Shown piece after piece: positions 10,037 through 19,884 of a DNA stretch of 64,000 bases (position 1 is the first letter of the stretch; each line of letters opens with the position of its first letter). The DNA lies in contig NZ_JABTCF010000015.1 of the NCBI RefSeq assembly GCF_014596745.1, forward strand, positions 1 through 64,000, written 5' to 3'. The notes under the pieces are model-generated. The model was not told the origin of the DNA, did not search any database, and saw only the letters and a program-made list of their open reading frames with translations. The position numbers were made by a program, and so were the translations under genes. The stretch comes from Maribacter aquimaris. GTDB lineage: Bacteria; Bacteroidota; Bacteroidia; Flavobacteriales; Flavobacteriaceae.

Positions 10037-10080
10037 CAATTTGGCTTGACCCAATATGTAATTCTTCGATTGGTTATCAC
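10037..10080 (-). repeat. Second copy of a 15-codon C-terminal element (VITNRRITYwVKpN-stop)
   Basis: On the minus strand this reads VITNRRITYWVKPN followed by TGA. It matches the last 15 codons of the 1410-residue protein (VITNRRITYRVKKN, TAA) at 12 of 14 residues. It has no long open frame in front of it: stops occur within a few codons upstream. It looks like the remaining end of a lost gene, or a dispersed element that provides gene ends. Confidence 0.7.
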
Positions 10081-10182
10081 TGTAAACGTTTTAATGATAC
10101 TCATTGGTAAGAATTCAGATGTTATTTGGAAAATTAGCTAAGCGCAGCCTATTCCCTAAAATTATTGCCTAAGAATACCAAA

Positions 10183-10224
10183 AACAAAGAAAGGGCACCT
10201 TCGTTGAAGGTGCCCTTTCTTTTT
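10183..10224 (-). terminator. Intrinsic terminator after the OmpA/PD40 gene
   Basis: A perfect 15-bp stem (10188-10202 with 10206-10220) has a 3-nt loop. On the minus strand it is followed by the T-rich TTTGTTTTTGG. It lies just past the stop codon at 10239 and should end transcription of the T9SS cassette. Confidence 0.85.
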
Positions 10225-10238
10225 AATGAACAGACTTT

Positions 10239-12179
10239 TTATTCCAAGATTATAAACTCAGACCTACGATTTTTTTCATGTTCCTTTGCTGAACAGTGAA
10301 CACCATTTTCACATTTGTTGATCAATTTGGTTTCCCCAAATCCTTCCCCTTTTAATCGGCTTTCCGCAATCCCTTTGGATATCATATACGTTACGGTCGA
10401 TTCAGCTCTTTTTTGGGACAACCAAAGATTATATGAATCCTTACCTCGGCTGTCGGTATGGGAGTTGACTTTTATTCTTAAACTTGGATATTTTTCCATG
10501 GCAGCAATGACCTTCTGAACTTCAATTTCGGAGTCTTTACGAATATCGTACTTATCAAAATCAAAATAAATAGTACTTAACTGCAATAATTTCGCCAGAT
10601 CATCCCCAAACCCAGCAGTAACCTGATCTCTTTCCAAGTAAAAATCTATAATATTCGGTTTACCTTCCGACTTGCCTAAGTACTCCTCAGAGGGCACATA
10701 GCCCTGCATCAAAGCCCTTACAAAATTACCTCGATTACAATCGATGGATAGTTTATAATTTCCGTTCGAATCTGTGATGGTCGTATACACTTCCTCATTA
10801 TCCTCATCGATAACCTTTACGGTGGCCCCTACCAAAACTTCATTCGTTATCTTGTCCCTAACGGTTCCTGATATTGCCTGATCACAAACCAATTTCAAAG
10901 GAACGGTTTCAACAAATGCATAAATATCATCAGCTCCTAGACCTTCATCCCTATTTGATGCAAAATAACCTTCTCTAGTATCCTCGTTGAAGATGAATGT
11001 AAAATCATCCATTTTACTGTTTACCGGTTCCCCCACGTTCACAACAGCCCGATCGTACTTACCCGACTCTATCTTCGTTGCAAAAACATCCAATCCACCC
11101 AATCCTGGATGGCCATCCGAAGAGAAATATAAAACATTGTCCGAGGAAATAAAAGGAAAGGTTTCCCTAGCCTCGGTATTTATAGTACTGCCCAAGTTCT
11201 TAGGAGTCCCATACTTACCATCTGCATAAACCGTCACGCTAAAAATATCGGACTGTCCCAACGAACCGGGCATATCGGAAGCAAAGTACAAAGTCCTTCC
11301 ATCCGGACTAAAAGCAGGATGTGCCGTGGAATATGAATCGCTATTGAATGGTAATTCCTGAATATTCGTCCATACCCCATCTACGAGTGTTGCCCGCAAT
11401 AATTTCAATCTGATTATACCATTTTCATCGGTAATGTATTTACCATCCTTAAAATTATTCCTTGTAAAATAAAGGTGTTTACCATCACTGGTTACCACTG
11501 AGGTTGATTCATGCAATCTTGTATTGACATCCTCTCCCAGTTTGGTAACGTGATTATGGTCCAAACTATCGGTATCCACCTTGTACAAATCCAAAAAGTC
11601 CTTGGAATTCCAAGTATGTCTATATCGTGCTAAATTACCTGTATCCCTATCGGAGGAAAATATAAGTCCTGCCTTGTAATAGGATGGTGCAAATTCTGAA
11701 TAAACGGTATTGTAATCAAATGACTTGATATCGTACCTACCCGAATTCTTTTTTATTTCATCGAGGTAATCCTTTTCCCCTTTGAAAAATCCTGCCCGTA
11801 CATCATCTGCGGTAAGACCACTGAACTTGGACATCATTTCCTTAGACGCCTTATAATCGCCCAAACTTTTCAGGGATTGGGAATATCTGAAATAATATTC
11901 CGGTCCAATATCATTGCCATATTCGGCCAATAACTTTTTATAGGTATCGGCAGCTTCCTTGTAATCCGCATTAAAATAATAGGAATTCCCCAAATTCTTT
12001 AATAAGTCGGCGGAAACATATCCTTTATCGATAACCTTTTTATAAATATCAATGGCCGGACTGAAGGAGTATTCCTGATACCTTTGGTTGGCCCTGTTAA
12101 GAAGTTTTTCTTGTGCCCAAGTAGTATGGGTCACCAAAAAAGCCAATACAATAACAAGTAATATATTTTTTTTATTCAT
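10239..12179 (-). CDS. OmpA-family periplasmic protein with TPR, PD40 propeller and CarboxypepD_reg-like domain
   Basis: I start the gene at the ATG at 12179, because MNKKNILLVIVLAFLVTHTTWAQ is a signal peptide; an in-frame ATG at 12242 would overlap the porP-like gene and place 21 residues before it. The 646-residue product has an N-terminal TPR-like region (about 20-130), PD40/WD40-like beta-propeller repeats (about 170-430, e.g. 'HPAFSPDGRTLYFASDMPG'), a carboxypeptidase-regulatory-like beta domain (about 435-510) and a C-terminal OmpA domain (about 530-646). The OmpA domain carries the peptidoglycan-binding signature NSHTDSRG...LSQKRAES...NRRSEF. It probably anchors an outer-membrane partner to the cell wall. 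It is 13 bp downstream of the PorP/SprF gene, an arrangement common in T9SS cassettes. It is not SprE/PorW. Confidence 0.88.
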   Translation of the reverse strand: MNKKNILLVIVLAFLVTHTTWAQEKLLNRANQRYQEYSFSPAIDIYKKVIDKGYVSADLLKNLGNSYYFNADYKEAADTYKKLLAEYGNDIGPEYYFRYSQSLKSLGDYKASKEMMSKFSGLTADDVRAGFFKGEKDYLDEIKKNSGRYDIKSFDYNTVYSEFAPSYYKAGLIFSSDRDTGNLARYRHTWNSKDFLDLYKVDTDSLDHNHVTKLGEDVNTRLHESTSVVTSDGKHLYFTRNNFKDGKYITDENGIIRLKLLRATLVDGVWTNIQELPFNSDSYSTAHPAFSPDGRTLYFASDMPGSLGQSDIFSVTVYADGKYGTPKNLGSTINTEARETFPFISSDNVLYFSSDGHPGLGGLDVFATKIESGKYDRAVVNVGEPVNSKMDDFTFIFNEDTREGYFASNRDEGLGADDIYAFVETVPLKLVCDQAISGTVRDKITNEVLVGATVKVIDEDNEEVYTTITDSNGNYKLSIDCNRGNFVRALMQGYVPSEEYLGKSEGKPNIIDFYLERDQVTAGFGDDLAKLLQLSTIYFDFDKYDIRKDSEIEVQKVIAAMEKYPSLRIKVNSHTDSRGKDSYNLWLSQKRAESTVTYMISKGIAESRLKGEGFGETKLINKCENGVHCSAKEHEKNRRSEFIILE

Positions 12180-12192
12180 CTTTAATATTCTT

Positions 12193-13143
12193 TTAGAAGA
12201 ATCTAGGTGAAACCAGGTTTCGGAATGCCTTAACCAGTTCATACCTTAAAAAAACCTCGAATGAACCATCATTGAATTGAGTTCCTCCTAAATCCGTAGT
12301 TTCCCTATCATAGGCCAATCCCAACATCAACTGGTCCGAAATCTGAAAACCTGCCATTGCACTCACGGCCGCATCCCATCTATAAGCCGCACCGAAAGTG
12401 AATTTTTCATTGAACATGAAACTTGCTGAAAAATCAACTTGTAATGGGGCTCCTCCTACTACTTTGGTCAATAGTGCCGGTTTAAATTTAAGGTCCCCAT
12501 TCAATTCCATTACATATCCTGTTATAAAATAGAAATTGATACGCTCTTGGGACAAAAACTGAATATCATTTGAATCTTGTTGACTATTGTCAAAATGTTC
12601 CGTTTCCAGCAAATTGGGTGCTGAAAGGCCGGCATAAAACTTATCCGTATGATAATAGACTCCCACCCCAACATTGGGTGAGAATTTATTCTCTATGTTT
12701 TCCTCATTTACAGGTTCAACGTCAAAATTTCGTAGGCCTTGAAAATCCAGGTTCAACAAATTACCTCCAGCTTTAAGTCCGAAAGAGAGTTTGCCTTCCA
12801 TAGACACATCGACAGTATAGGATAGAACAGCATCAAAATAGGTTTCCTGTATTACCCCATCCCCTATTTCGTCATTCACTATGGAAAGACCATATCCCAA
12901 CTTACTATTTCTAATTGGGGAATGAAGATTCAAGGTCTGGGTTTTTGGAGAACCTTCCAGCCCTACCCATTGTGACCGATACAATGCCGCAATACTCAAT
13001 TGCCCTCTTGAACCCGCATAAGCAGGATTCACACTCATGGTGTTATACATATACTGTGTATACTGGGCATCTTGTTGGGCAGATACGATTTCTGTAGTTA
13101 GTATTGACAACAATACCACTAAAACGCTATTTCTTAACTTCAT
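12193..13143 (-). CDS. PorP/SprF family type IX secretion outer-membrane protein
   Basis: 316 residues, usual for the family. It has a signal peptide (MKLRNSVLVVLLSILTTEIVSAQ) followed by the diagnostic start QDAQYTQYMYNTMSVNPAYAGSRG and SQWVGLEGSP. The rest is made of beta strands ending in an aromatic-rich C-terminus typical of an outer-membrane barrel. PorP/SprF proteins are needed for secretion or surface attachment of type B sorting-domain proteins; in Flavobacterium johnsoniae SprF serves the adhesin SprB. Here the gene lies 15 bp downstream of a type B protein gene, so it probably serves that protein. It is one of many paralogues usual in these genomes, so I give no symbol. Confidence 0.92.
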   Translation of the reverse strand: MKLRNSVLVVLLSILTTEIVSAQQDAQYTQYMYNTMSVNPAYAGSRGQLSIAALYRSQWVGLEGSPKTQTLNLHSPIRNSKLGYGLSIVNDEIGDGVIQETYFDAVLSYTVDVSMEGKLSFGLKAGGNLLNLDFQGLRNFDVEPVNEENIENKFSPNVGVGVYYHTDKFYAGLSAPNLLETEHFDNSQQDSNDIQFLSQERINFYFITGYVMELNGDLKFKPALLTKVVGGAPLQVDFSASFMFNEKFTFGAAYRWDAAVSAMAGFQISDQLMLGLAYDRETTDLGGTQFNDGSFEVFLRYELVKAFRNLVSPRFF

Positions 13144-13158
13144 AAATAGTATAAGGTG

Positions 13159-16100
13159 TTATTTACTGACGTAGATATATCCACTTTCAGTATTATTCTT
13201 ACTATTTTCTTTTTGGTATTCAAAGATATAAAAATATATACCGGAAGGAAGATACTCCCCTTCACTTACCGTAGACCTACCTTTGGATTTACCGACGAAT
13301 ACATTATTTTGATTATTATAATCCCTACCCTCATACACAGCAACACCCCATCTATTAAAGATCTTCAAGGAATTGTTTCGGGCATTGCGAACGCCTTTAA
13401 TGAATAAGAAGTCATTCTTACCATCTCCATTGGGCGTTACCATTTGATTTACCAAAATAGAATCTTCTTCGGAAACACTCACTTGAATGGTTACTGTTGC
13501 CGTATCACAGTTTGAAGGATTCGCTATTTCACATATGGAATATTCAATGGTATACGTACCCTCTGTTGTACCTGGTACTACCTCAATAGTACCATCTGGA
13601 TTAATATTCAATGCATCTGTGGCGGTTACCGTAAAAATAACGTCATCGGGATTCAATGATTCCCCGTCCAAAGTATCGTTGTCAAACACATTAGCATCGG
13701 AAACCAAACCTCCCTCAGTGCCATCAATGGAAGTACCACTGTAATCGTCATCGACCGCAACGATTACCGACACTGGTGTACCAACGGTTACCGTAACAGT
13801 GGCCGTATCACAACTCTCCATGGCATCACAAATCGTGTACTCAAACGAATCCGTTCCAATGAACCCTTCGTTCGGAGTATATGTAACCGTATCATCATTG
13901 GGATCATCTGGAGTACCTCCATCATTAATTACCACTGTTCCATCAGAAGGATTACCTACCGTCAAGGTATCCAAATCAGGAATTCCTGTATCATTGGCCA
14001 AAATGTCAATGTCAACGGGAGTATCACCTTCTGTAGATACTGCATCATCCACAGCGTCCAACATTGGCACAGTTCCCACTACTATGGTCACGGTGGCAGT
14101 ATCACAATTGTCCATGGCGTCACATACGGTATACTCGAAAGTATCCGTACCATTAAAATCAGTATTAGGCGTATAGGTGATTGTATCGTCCCTTGGATCA
14201 TCCGGAGTACCACCATCATTAATTACGACAGTTCCATTCCCTGGCTCGACCACGGTCAATGTTCCATCTTCAGGAATACCTAAATCATTATCCAAAATAT
14301 CGATAACCAATGGCGTATTGGTATCTGTAGATACCACATCATCCACAGCGTCCAACATTGGCACAGTTCCCACAACTATGGTCACGGTGGCAGTATCACA
14401 GTTGTCCATGGCATCACATACGGTATACTCGAAAGTCTCCGTACCATTAAAATCAGTATTAGGGGTATAGGTGATTGTATCGTCCCTTGGATCATCCGGA
14501 GTACCACCATCATTAATTACGACAGTTCCATTCCCTGGCTCGACCACGGTCAATGTTCCATTTTTAGGAATACCTAAATCATTATCCAAAATATCGACAA
14601 CCAATGGCGTATTGGTATCTGTAGCAACCATATCATCTATGACATCAAGCATATCACTCGTAGGATCCAGGTAATCCGGCGTACCGTCATTGTCGGTATC
14701 GTCATTGGTAGGGTCACCGTCTCCATCAACATCCTCATTGGGCGTGTCGATGCCGTCCCCGTCATCGTCGAAGTCCCTGTAGTTCACATCCTCTGTACCA
14801 TCGGTATCGGGAAGGTAGCTCGCAGGGTCATCGATCTGATCGTTCACATCGAAGCCATCGTCGACATCTGTACCCTCGTAGCCATCATCAAGTCCGTCAC
14901 CATCAGTGTCCGTACCCGTATAGTTCTGATCGGGGATACCATCGAAGTTGAAGTCGTTGCCCTCATTGTTATCAGGAACAAGGTCATTGTCACTATCTGT
15001 GTCCAGGTAATCCAATTCGTCCGTTCCATCAGTGTTCACTGGGTCAAGACCGCCCAAGTAAGCACTGTTGACCCCATTGTTCGCCGCGTAGGTCGCCGCA
15101 TCGTCATCGTTCGGGGCTATATATCCATCCGTGGTCTGGGCCTCAACATTGTCGGGGATACCGTCATTGTCACTGTCGATATCCAAATGGTTCGGATATC
15201 CATCCCCATCGCTGTCCAAAGGTTCAGTCAATGGATCATTGTCATCATCAAGGTTCGGGTCCTCAACACTGTCAAGGATACCATCGTTATCATCATCAAG
15301 GTCGGTCATATCAGGTACGCCGTCACCATCGGTGTCGGTCCTATCATCGGTAGGATCCAGGTAATCCGGTGTTCCGTCATTGTCGGTATCGTCATCGGTA
15401 GGGTCCCCATTTCCATCGGCATCCTCATTGGGCGTGTCGATGCCGTCCCCGTCATCGTCAAAGTCCCTGTAGTTCACATCCTCCGTACCATCGGTATCGG
15501 GAAGGTAGCTCGCCGGGTCATCGATCTGATCGTTCACATCGAAGCCATCATCAACATTTGTACCCTCGTAGCCATCATCAAGTCCGTCACCATCAGTGTC
15601 CGTACCCGTATAGTTCTGATCGGGGATACCATCGAAGTTGAAGTCGTTACCTTCATTGTTATCAGGAACAAGGTCATTGTCACTATCTGTGTCCAAGTAA
15701 TCCAATTCGTCCGTTCCATCAGTGTTCACTGGGTCAAGACCGCCCAAGTAAGCACTGTTGACCCCATTGTTCGCCGCGTAGGTCGCCGCATCGTCATCGT
15801 TCGGGGCTATATATCCATCCGTGGTCTGGGCCTCAACATTGTCGGGGATACCGTCATTGTCACTGTCGATATCCAAATGGTTCGGATATCCATCCCCATC
15901 GCTGTCCAAAGGTTCGGTCAATGGATCATTGTCATCATCAAGGTTCGGGTCCTCAACACTGTCAAGGATACCATCATTATCATCATCAAGGTCGGTCATA
16001 TCAGGTACGCCGTCACCATCGGTGTCGGTCCTATCATCGGTAGGATCCAGGTAATCCGGCGTACCGTCATTGTCGGTATCGTCATCGGTAGGGTCCCCAT

Positions 16101-17511
16101 TTCCATCGGCATCCTCATTGGGCGTGTCGATGCCGTCCCCGTCATCGTCGAAGTCCCTGTAGTTCACATCCTCCGTACCATCGGTATCGGGAAGGTAGCT
16201 CGCCGGGTCATCGATCTGATCGTTCACATCGAAGCCATCGTCGACATCTGTACCCTCGTAGCCATCATCAAGTCCGTCACCATCAGTGTCCGTACCCGTA
16301 TAGTTCTGATCGGGGATACCATCGAAGTTGAAGTCGTTGCCCTCATTGTTATCAGGAACAAGGTCATTGTCACTATCTGTGTCCAGGTAATCCAATTCGT
16401 CCGTTCCATCAGTGTTCACTGGGTCAAGACCGCCCAAGTAAGCACTGTTGACCCCATTGTTCGCCGCGTAGGTCGCCGCATCGTCATCGTTCGGGGCTAT
16501 ATATCCATCCGTGGTCTGGGCCTCAACATTGTCGGGGATACCGTCATTGTCACTGTCGATATCCAAATAATTAGGGTAACCATCCAAATCAGAATCAATA
16601 GGTGTAATACCCTCTCCTGATCCCTGTATATTTTCATAATGGTCATCAAGACCGTTACCGTCACTGTCCATTCCACAAGATTCTTGAAAAGCATCGGTAA
16701 CCTGTACTTCCAAATTATCCAAAATACCATCATTATCGGAATCCAAATCTAGATAATCGGGAACACCATCACCATCAGTATCTTGGCAAACCATTGGCTT
16801 TAAACTAATTGCCATTCCACCATTATTGTTTTCGACAGAGGTATAAAACTGCACTTGGGTAACTGTAGATTGCGATTCCCAGTAAAATTCATTATAATCA
16901 TTGATTGAAGATGCAGTTGTATTTTCAACATAATAATCATTTCCACTATTTCCCTCGATGATTCCAGAAGGCAATGTTGTTGTTTGCTTATATCTAACTC
17001 CATCCGAAGCAATAATACCATCCCTGCCCATTCCTGCCAATCTGGGAGAATGTCCTGCAACGACCATTACAGGGACAGATCCGGAAAACACAAAAGAAGT
17101 TATCTTATCACTTCTTACCATGAAACCACCATATCCATAAGTACTTCCTCCGGTCATTGACACTAAAACACTTCCGGCCGGTAGTCCCCATTTAGCACTT
17201 ATATCGACATTCGTAGCCGTTAAACTTCCATTTACAACACCCGAGGAGAAGCCCAGATCAGATGGTGATACCGGCATCAAGTTTAATAATGAACACTCAA
17301 CAGTATCCAAAATACCATCATTATCATCATCTATATCGAGGTGGTCGGGAACCCCATCACCATCCGCGTCACCAACAGGGAGCGGCATAGCAGTATCGTT
17401 AGTATTTGCGTAAATACAGTTCACACCAATATTGAGCAAACTAAAAACCAGAAATAATCTAAGACCTCCTTTTAAAAGAAATCTAAATTTGGGATATGTA
17501 AAATTTTCCAT
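13159..17511 (-). CDS. Asp-rich adhesin-like protein with T9SS type B sorting domain
   Basis: I use the ATG at 17511, giving 1450 residues, because [36 protein letters not shown] is a plausible signal peptide; an in-frame ATG at 17541 adds ten residues. Thrombospondin type 3 Ca-binding loops ([19 protein letters not shown] and relatives) fill most of residues about 40-960, including nearly three copies of a 230-residue unit. Three cadherin/Big_9-like modules of about 98 residues follow, each with '[16 protein letters not shown]' and '[19 protein letters not shown]', then one related module. The last 95 residues ([40 protein letters not shown]) are the gliding-motility-associated type B C-terminal domain, the T9SS export signal. 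The overall charge is strongly negative. It is the first gene of a cassette with PorP/SprF and OmpA-PD40 genes. Likely a surface adhesin; ligand unknown. Confidence 0.9.
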   Translation of the reverse strand: MENFTYPKFRFLLKGGLRLFLVFSLLNIGVNCIYANTNDTAMPLPVGDADGDGVPDHLDIDDDNDGILDTVECSLLNLMPVSPSDLGFSSGVVNGSLTATNVDISAKWGLPAGSVLVSMTGGSTYGYGGFMVRSDKITSFVFSGSVPVMVVAGHSPRLAGMGRDGIIASDGVRYKQTTTLPSGIIEGNSGNDYYVENTTASSINDYNEFYWESQSTVTQVQFYTSVENNNGGMAISLKPMVCQDTDGDGVPDYLDLDSDNDGILDNLEVQVTDAFQESCGMDSDGNGLDDHYENIQGSGEGITPIDSDLDGYPNYLDIDSDNDGIPDNVEAQTTDGYIAPNDDDAATYAANNGVNSAYLGGLDPVNTDGTDELDYLDTDSDNDLVPDNNEGNDFNFDGIPDQNYTGTDTDGDGLDDGYEGTDVDDGFDVNDQIDDPASYLPDTDGTEDVNYRDFDDDGDGIDTPNEDADGNGDPTDDDTDNDGTPDYLDPTDDRTDTDGDGVPDMTDLDDDNDGILDSVEDPNLDDDNDPLTEPLDSDGDGYPNHLDIDSDNDGIPDNVEAQTTDGYIAPNDDDAATYAANNGVNSAYLGGLDPVNTDGTDELDYLDTDSDNDLVPDNNEGNDFNFDGIPDQNYTGTDTDGDGLDDGYEGTNVDDGFDVNDQIDDPASYLPDTDGTEDVNYRDFDDDGDGIDTPNEDADGNGDPTDDDTDNDGTPDYLDPTDDRTDTDGDGVPDMTDLDDDNDGILDSVEDPNLDDDNDPLTEPLDSDGDGYPNHLDIDSDNDGIPDNVEAQTTDGYIAPNDDDAATYAANNGVNSAYLGGLDPVNTDGTDELDYLDTDSDNDLVPDNNEGNDFNFDGIPDQNYTGTDTDGDGLDDGYEGTDVDDGFDVNDQIDDPASYLPDTDGTEDVNYRDFDDDGDGIDTPNEDVDGDGDPTNDDTDNDGTPDYLDPTSDMLDVIDDMVATDTNTPLVVDILDNDLGIPKNGTLTVVEPGNGTVVINDGGTPDDPRDDTITYTPNTDFNGTETFEYTVCDAMDNCDTATVTIVVGTVPMLDAVDDVVSTDTNTPLVIDILDNDLGIPEDGTLTVVEPGNGTVVINDGGTPDDPRDDTITYTPNTDFNGTDTFEYTVCDAMDNCDTATVTIVVGTVPMLDAVDDAVSTEGDTPVDIDILANDTGIPDLDTLTVGNPSDGTVVINDGGTPDDPNDDTVTYTPNEGFIGTDSFEYTICDAMESCDTATVTVTVGTPVSVIVAVDDDYSGTSIDGTEGGLVSDANVFDNDTLDGESLNPDDVIFTVTATDALNINPDGTIEVVPGTTEGTYTIEYSICEIANPSNCDTATVTIQVSVSEEDSILVNQMVTPNGDGKNDFLFIKGVRNARNNSLKIFNRWGVAVYEGRDYNNQNNVFVGKSKGRSTVSEGEYLPSGIYFYIFEYQKENSKNNTESGYIYVSK
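13796..14640 (-). repeat. Three ~294-bp coding repeats (Ig/cadherin-like modules)
   Basis: Plus-strand segments such as ATTGTATCGTCCCTTGGATC recur 294 bp apart (near 14177 and 14471), with a diverged copy from about 13796. They encode 98-residue modules beginning '[22 protein letters not shown]' and ending '[15 protein letters not shown]'. The two copies at 14090-14640 are nearly identical. Confidence 0.88.
14661..16568 (-). repeat. 690-bp coding tandem repeat, about 2.8 copies
   Basis: TAGGATCCAGGTAATCCGG starts at 14661, 15351 and 16041, exactly 690 bp (230 codons) apart. The third copy breaks off near 16568, where ATCCAAATGG becomes ATCCAAATAA. By eye the copies differ at only a handful of sites, mainly in the first 80 bp of copy one. 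Each unit encodes thrombospondin type 3 Ca-binding loops. The near identity implies recent duplication or gene conversion and makes copy number liable to assembly error. Confidence 0.92.
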
Positions 17512-17541
17512 AAGTGTCAGTAATTGTTTACTAATCACCAT

Positions 17542-17916
17542 GGCTATAAGCAGTAACCAATATAAGAAGTGGGGCTTCTATATTTTAACGCAAGATATAG
17601 TTAAATTTTAGATGGACAAATAGAAAGGAAAACATTAATTTTAAATTTCTTTTAACAACGAAAATTATCGACCAAGTGCAAACCCAAGGGAAATGGACTA
17701 CCTGTTTATCGATGATTACCAACATTTTATAATTTAATTGGATTTAAATTCAAAAATATCTTTTTGAATAAGCCCCCCTATAAAAACCATTTAATCCCCC
17801 TCTATTATCACCCAATAAAATTGACCTGAAAACCATCACCCCTTTTTGAAATGGAAAATTAAATTGTAAAGGAGTATAATCCTATATTTTACTTTATTTT
17901 TGCCGAAAATAATAGT
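17542..17916. other. Divergent intergenic region between the surface cassette and prfC
   Basis: About 375 bp, A+T-rich, with no gene. It should hold the divergent promoters of the type B protein (minus) and prfC (plus). A TATTTTTG box at 17895-17902 lies only 14 nt before the prfC start and lacks a -33 partner, so I did not call it. Nothing else was identified. Confidence 0.5.
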
Positions 17917-19506
17917 ATGGGCTTTAAAAGTGAGATAGCGCGGAGACGTACCTTCGGAATTATATCGCATCCGGATGCAGGAAAAACCACACTGACGGAG
18001 AAATTGTTGCTTTTCGGAGGAGCCATACAAGAGGCAGGTGCCGTAAAGAACAACAAAATAAAAAAAACGGCCACTAGTGACTTTATGGAGATTGAACGGC
18101 AAAGGGGTATATCGGTAGCCACGTCTGTTTTAGCCTTTTTATACAAGGATAAAAAAATAAACATACTCGATACCCCTGGACACAAGGATTTCGCCGAAGA
18201 TACTTTTAGGACCTTAACCGCAGTGGACAGTGTCATCGTTGTTGTTGATGTTGCAAAAGGTGTTGAGGAACAAACCATAAAACTCGTGGAGGTATGTAGA
18301 ATGCGAAATATCCCCATGATTGTTTTTATCAACAAATTGGACAGGGAAGGTAAGGATGCTTTTGACCTCCTGGATGATTTGGAACAAAAATTAGGGCTAT
18401 CGGTCACGCCTTTGAGTTTCCCAATTGGAATGGGCTATGATTTTAAGGGCATATATAATATTTATGAGAAGAACATCAATCTTTTCAGTGGTGACAGCAA
18501 AAAGAACATTGAGGACACTATTGCCTTCGATAATATTGACAATCCGGAATTGGAAACCATTATCGGTGAAAAAGCCGCCCAGGACTTAAGGGACAATCTT
18601 GAATTGGTCCATGGCGTGTATGCCCCGTTTAACGTAGAAAGTTATTTAAGCGGCAAACAACAACCCGTATTTTTTGGTTCTGCCTTAAACAATTTCGGTG
18701 TTCGTGAACTGCTTGACTGCTTTATAGAGATAGCACCTGCCCCACGCCCAAAAATGGCTGAGGAAAGATTGGTCAAGCCCGATGAAAAAGAACTTACAGG
18801 TTTTGTTTTTAAGATTCATGCCAATATGGACCCCAAGCACCGGGATCGTTTAGCCTTTATAAAAGTCGTTTCGGGAACGTTCGAAAGAAACAAACCCTAT
18901 TTACATGTGAGACAAGGTAAGAATCTTAAGTTCTCAAGTCCGAATGCCTTCTTTGCCGAAAAAAAGGAAATTGTCGACACATCCTATCCAGGGGATATCG
19001 TAGGGTTGCATGATACGGGCAATTTTAAGATTGGGGACACCCTTACAGAAGGGGAATCATTGCATTATAAAGGTATCCCAAGCTTTTCCCCGGAACATTT
19101 TCGTTATATCAACAACGCCGACCCCATGAAATCGAAGCAATTGGGTAAAGGTGTTGACCAACTTATGGATGAAGGTGTTGCCCAGTTATTTACTTTGGAA
19201 TTGAACGGACGGAAAGTCATTGGCACCGTCGGGGCCCTTCAATTCGAAGTCATCCAATATCGCCTCGAGCATGAGTACGGTGCCAAATGCAGTTATGAAA
19301 ACTTCCCGGTATACAAGGCGTGTTGGGTAGACCCACAAGATAACAAAAACGATGAATTCAGGGAGTTTCAAAGGATAAAACAAAAATTCTTGGCAAAAGA
19401 CAAACAAGGTCAAATGGTCTTCTTGGCCGATTCCCAATTTTCCTTACAAATGACCCAACAAAAATATCCTTCGGTGAAGTTACATTTCACCTCCGAGTTC
19501 AAATAA
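17917..19506 (+). CDS. prfC: Peptide chain release factor 3
   Basis: 529 residues, the usual RF3 length. It is a translational GTPase that recycles RF1/RF2 from the ribosome after peptide release. The N-terminus carries the G1 loop SHPDAGKTTLTEKLL (about 17-31), DTPGHKDFAEDTFRTL (G3) and NKLDREGKDAFDLLDDLE (G4), followed by the beta-barrel domain II and the RF3 C-terminal domain (VGALQFEVIQYRLEHEYGAKC). RF3 is distinguished from EF-G by its length and by RQRGISVATSVL. It stands alone on the plus strand and ends at a shared terminator hairpin facing the DUF3467 gene. Confidence 0.96.
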   Translation: MGFKSEIARRRTFGIISHPDAGKTTLTEKLLLFGGAIQEAGAVKNNKIKKTATSDFMEIERQRGISVATSVLAFLYKDKKINILDTPGHKDFAEDTFRTLTAVDSVIVVVDVAKGVEEQTIKLVEVCRMRNIPMIVFINKLDREGKDAFDLLDDLEQKLGLSVTPLSFPIGMGYDFKGIYNIYEKNINLFSGDSKKNIEDTIAFDNIDNPELETIIGEKAAQDLRDNLELVHGVYAPFNVESYLSGKQQPVFFGSALNNFGVRELLDCFIEIAPAPRPKMAEERLVKPDEKELTGFVFKIHANMDPKHRDRLAFIKVVSGTFERNKPYLHVRQGKNLKFSSPNAFFAEKKEIVDTSYPGDIVGLHDTGNFKIGDTLTEGESLHYKGIPSFSPEHFRYINNADPMKSKQLGKGVDQLMDEGVAQLFTLELNGRKVIGTVGALQFEVIQYRLEHEYGAKCSYENFPVYKACWVDPQDNKNDEFREFQRIKQKFLAKDKQGQMVFLADSQFSLQMTQQKYPSVKLHFTSEFK

Positions 19507-19526
19507 CATTACTAAATCCACAAAAT

Positions 19527-19559
19527 AAAAAAACCCATGATAAAATCATGGGTTTTTTT
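19527..19559. terminator. Bidirectional terminator between prfC and the rpoC operon
   Basis: The stem AAACCCATGAT / ATCATGGGTTT (19531-19541 with 19545-19555) has an AAA loop. It is preceded by an A-run and followed by a T-run, so it can work in both directions. It sits between two convergent genes. Confidence 0.88.
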
Positions 19560-19563
19560 GTTA

Positions 19564-19875
19564 TTAAGCTTCTCCCGAAGGCCCAAAATTAATGGGAATA
19601 GGAGGTTGTTCATAATCCTTTATGGTGCCATGGGCCTTTTCGAACCGATTAACATTCTCACTCAATGCCTTTAAAAATTTCTTTGCATGCTGTGGTGTTA
19701 AAACAATCCTACTTTTCACTTTAGCCTTTGGGGCTCCTGGCATCAAACTAATAAAATCCACTACAAATTCAGAAACCGAATGATTGATGATGGCTAAATT
19801 CGAATATACTCCTTCAGCCGTTTTTTCATCGAGCTCGATGTTTATCTGTTTTTGTTTAGGGTCATTACCACTCAT
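19564..19875 (-). CDS. DUF3467 domain-containing protein
   Basis: 103 residues, matching the small DUF3467 family by its core 'INIELDEKTAEGVYSNLAIINHS', 'EFVVDFISLMPG' and 'VKSRIVLTPQHAKKFLKALSENV'. No signal peptide or membrane segment, so it is cytoplasmic. It begins 9 bp after rpoC and is therefore almost certainly co-transcribed with the RNA polymerase genes. Its molecular function is unknown to me. The position suggests a link to transcription or translation, but that is only inference. Confidence 0.85.
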   Translation of the reverse strand: MSGNDPKQKQINIELDEKTAEGVYSNLAIINHSVSEFVVDFISLMPGAPKAKVKSRIVLTPQHAKKFLKALSENVNRFEKAHGTIKDYEQPPIPINFGPSGEA

Positions 19876-19884
19876 AGGTATCGA

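Larger units (their letters stand above)
9614..10238. other. 625-bp intergenic region with a detached C-terminal coding element
   Basis: No full gene. It contains the 12-mer ATTTGTTGTGTA (9700-9711) upstream of the 1410-residue gene, a weak -7-like AATTTTTG at 9666-9673 (minus), an isolated copy of the VITNRRITY..K.N-stop element (10037-10080, minus), and the terminator of the OmpA-like gene (10183-10224). A 45-codon plus-strand frame at 10004-10141 is discussed under rejected items. Confidence 0.6.

Noticed and set aside
10004-10141. A 45-codon plus-strand frame (MRRFFKVFKDNQFGLTQYV...) with a purine-rich stretch upstream and one hydrophobic segment
   Set aside because: It lies opposite the VITNRRITY element. 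The similar plus-strand frame at 5403-5425 has a stop just before it and no start codon, so the small protein is not conserved between the copies.
15187-16620. A 477-codon plus-strand open frame rich in Ile and Val
   Set aside because: It is the antisense shadow of the Asp-rich repeats: GAT/GAC codons on the minus strand give ATC/GTC on the other. It has no start context or known fold and follows the 690-bp repeat exactly.
17895-17902. TATTTTTG as the prfC promoter
   Set aside because: The box is only 14 nt from the start codon and has no TTTG or TTG at 17-20 nt upstream.
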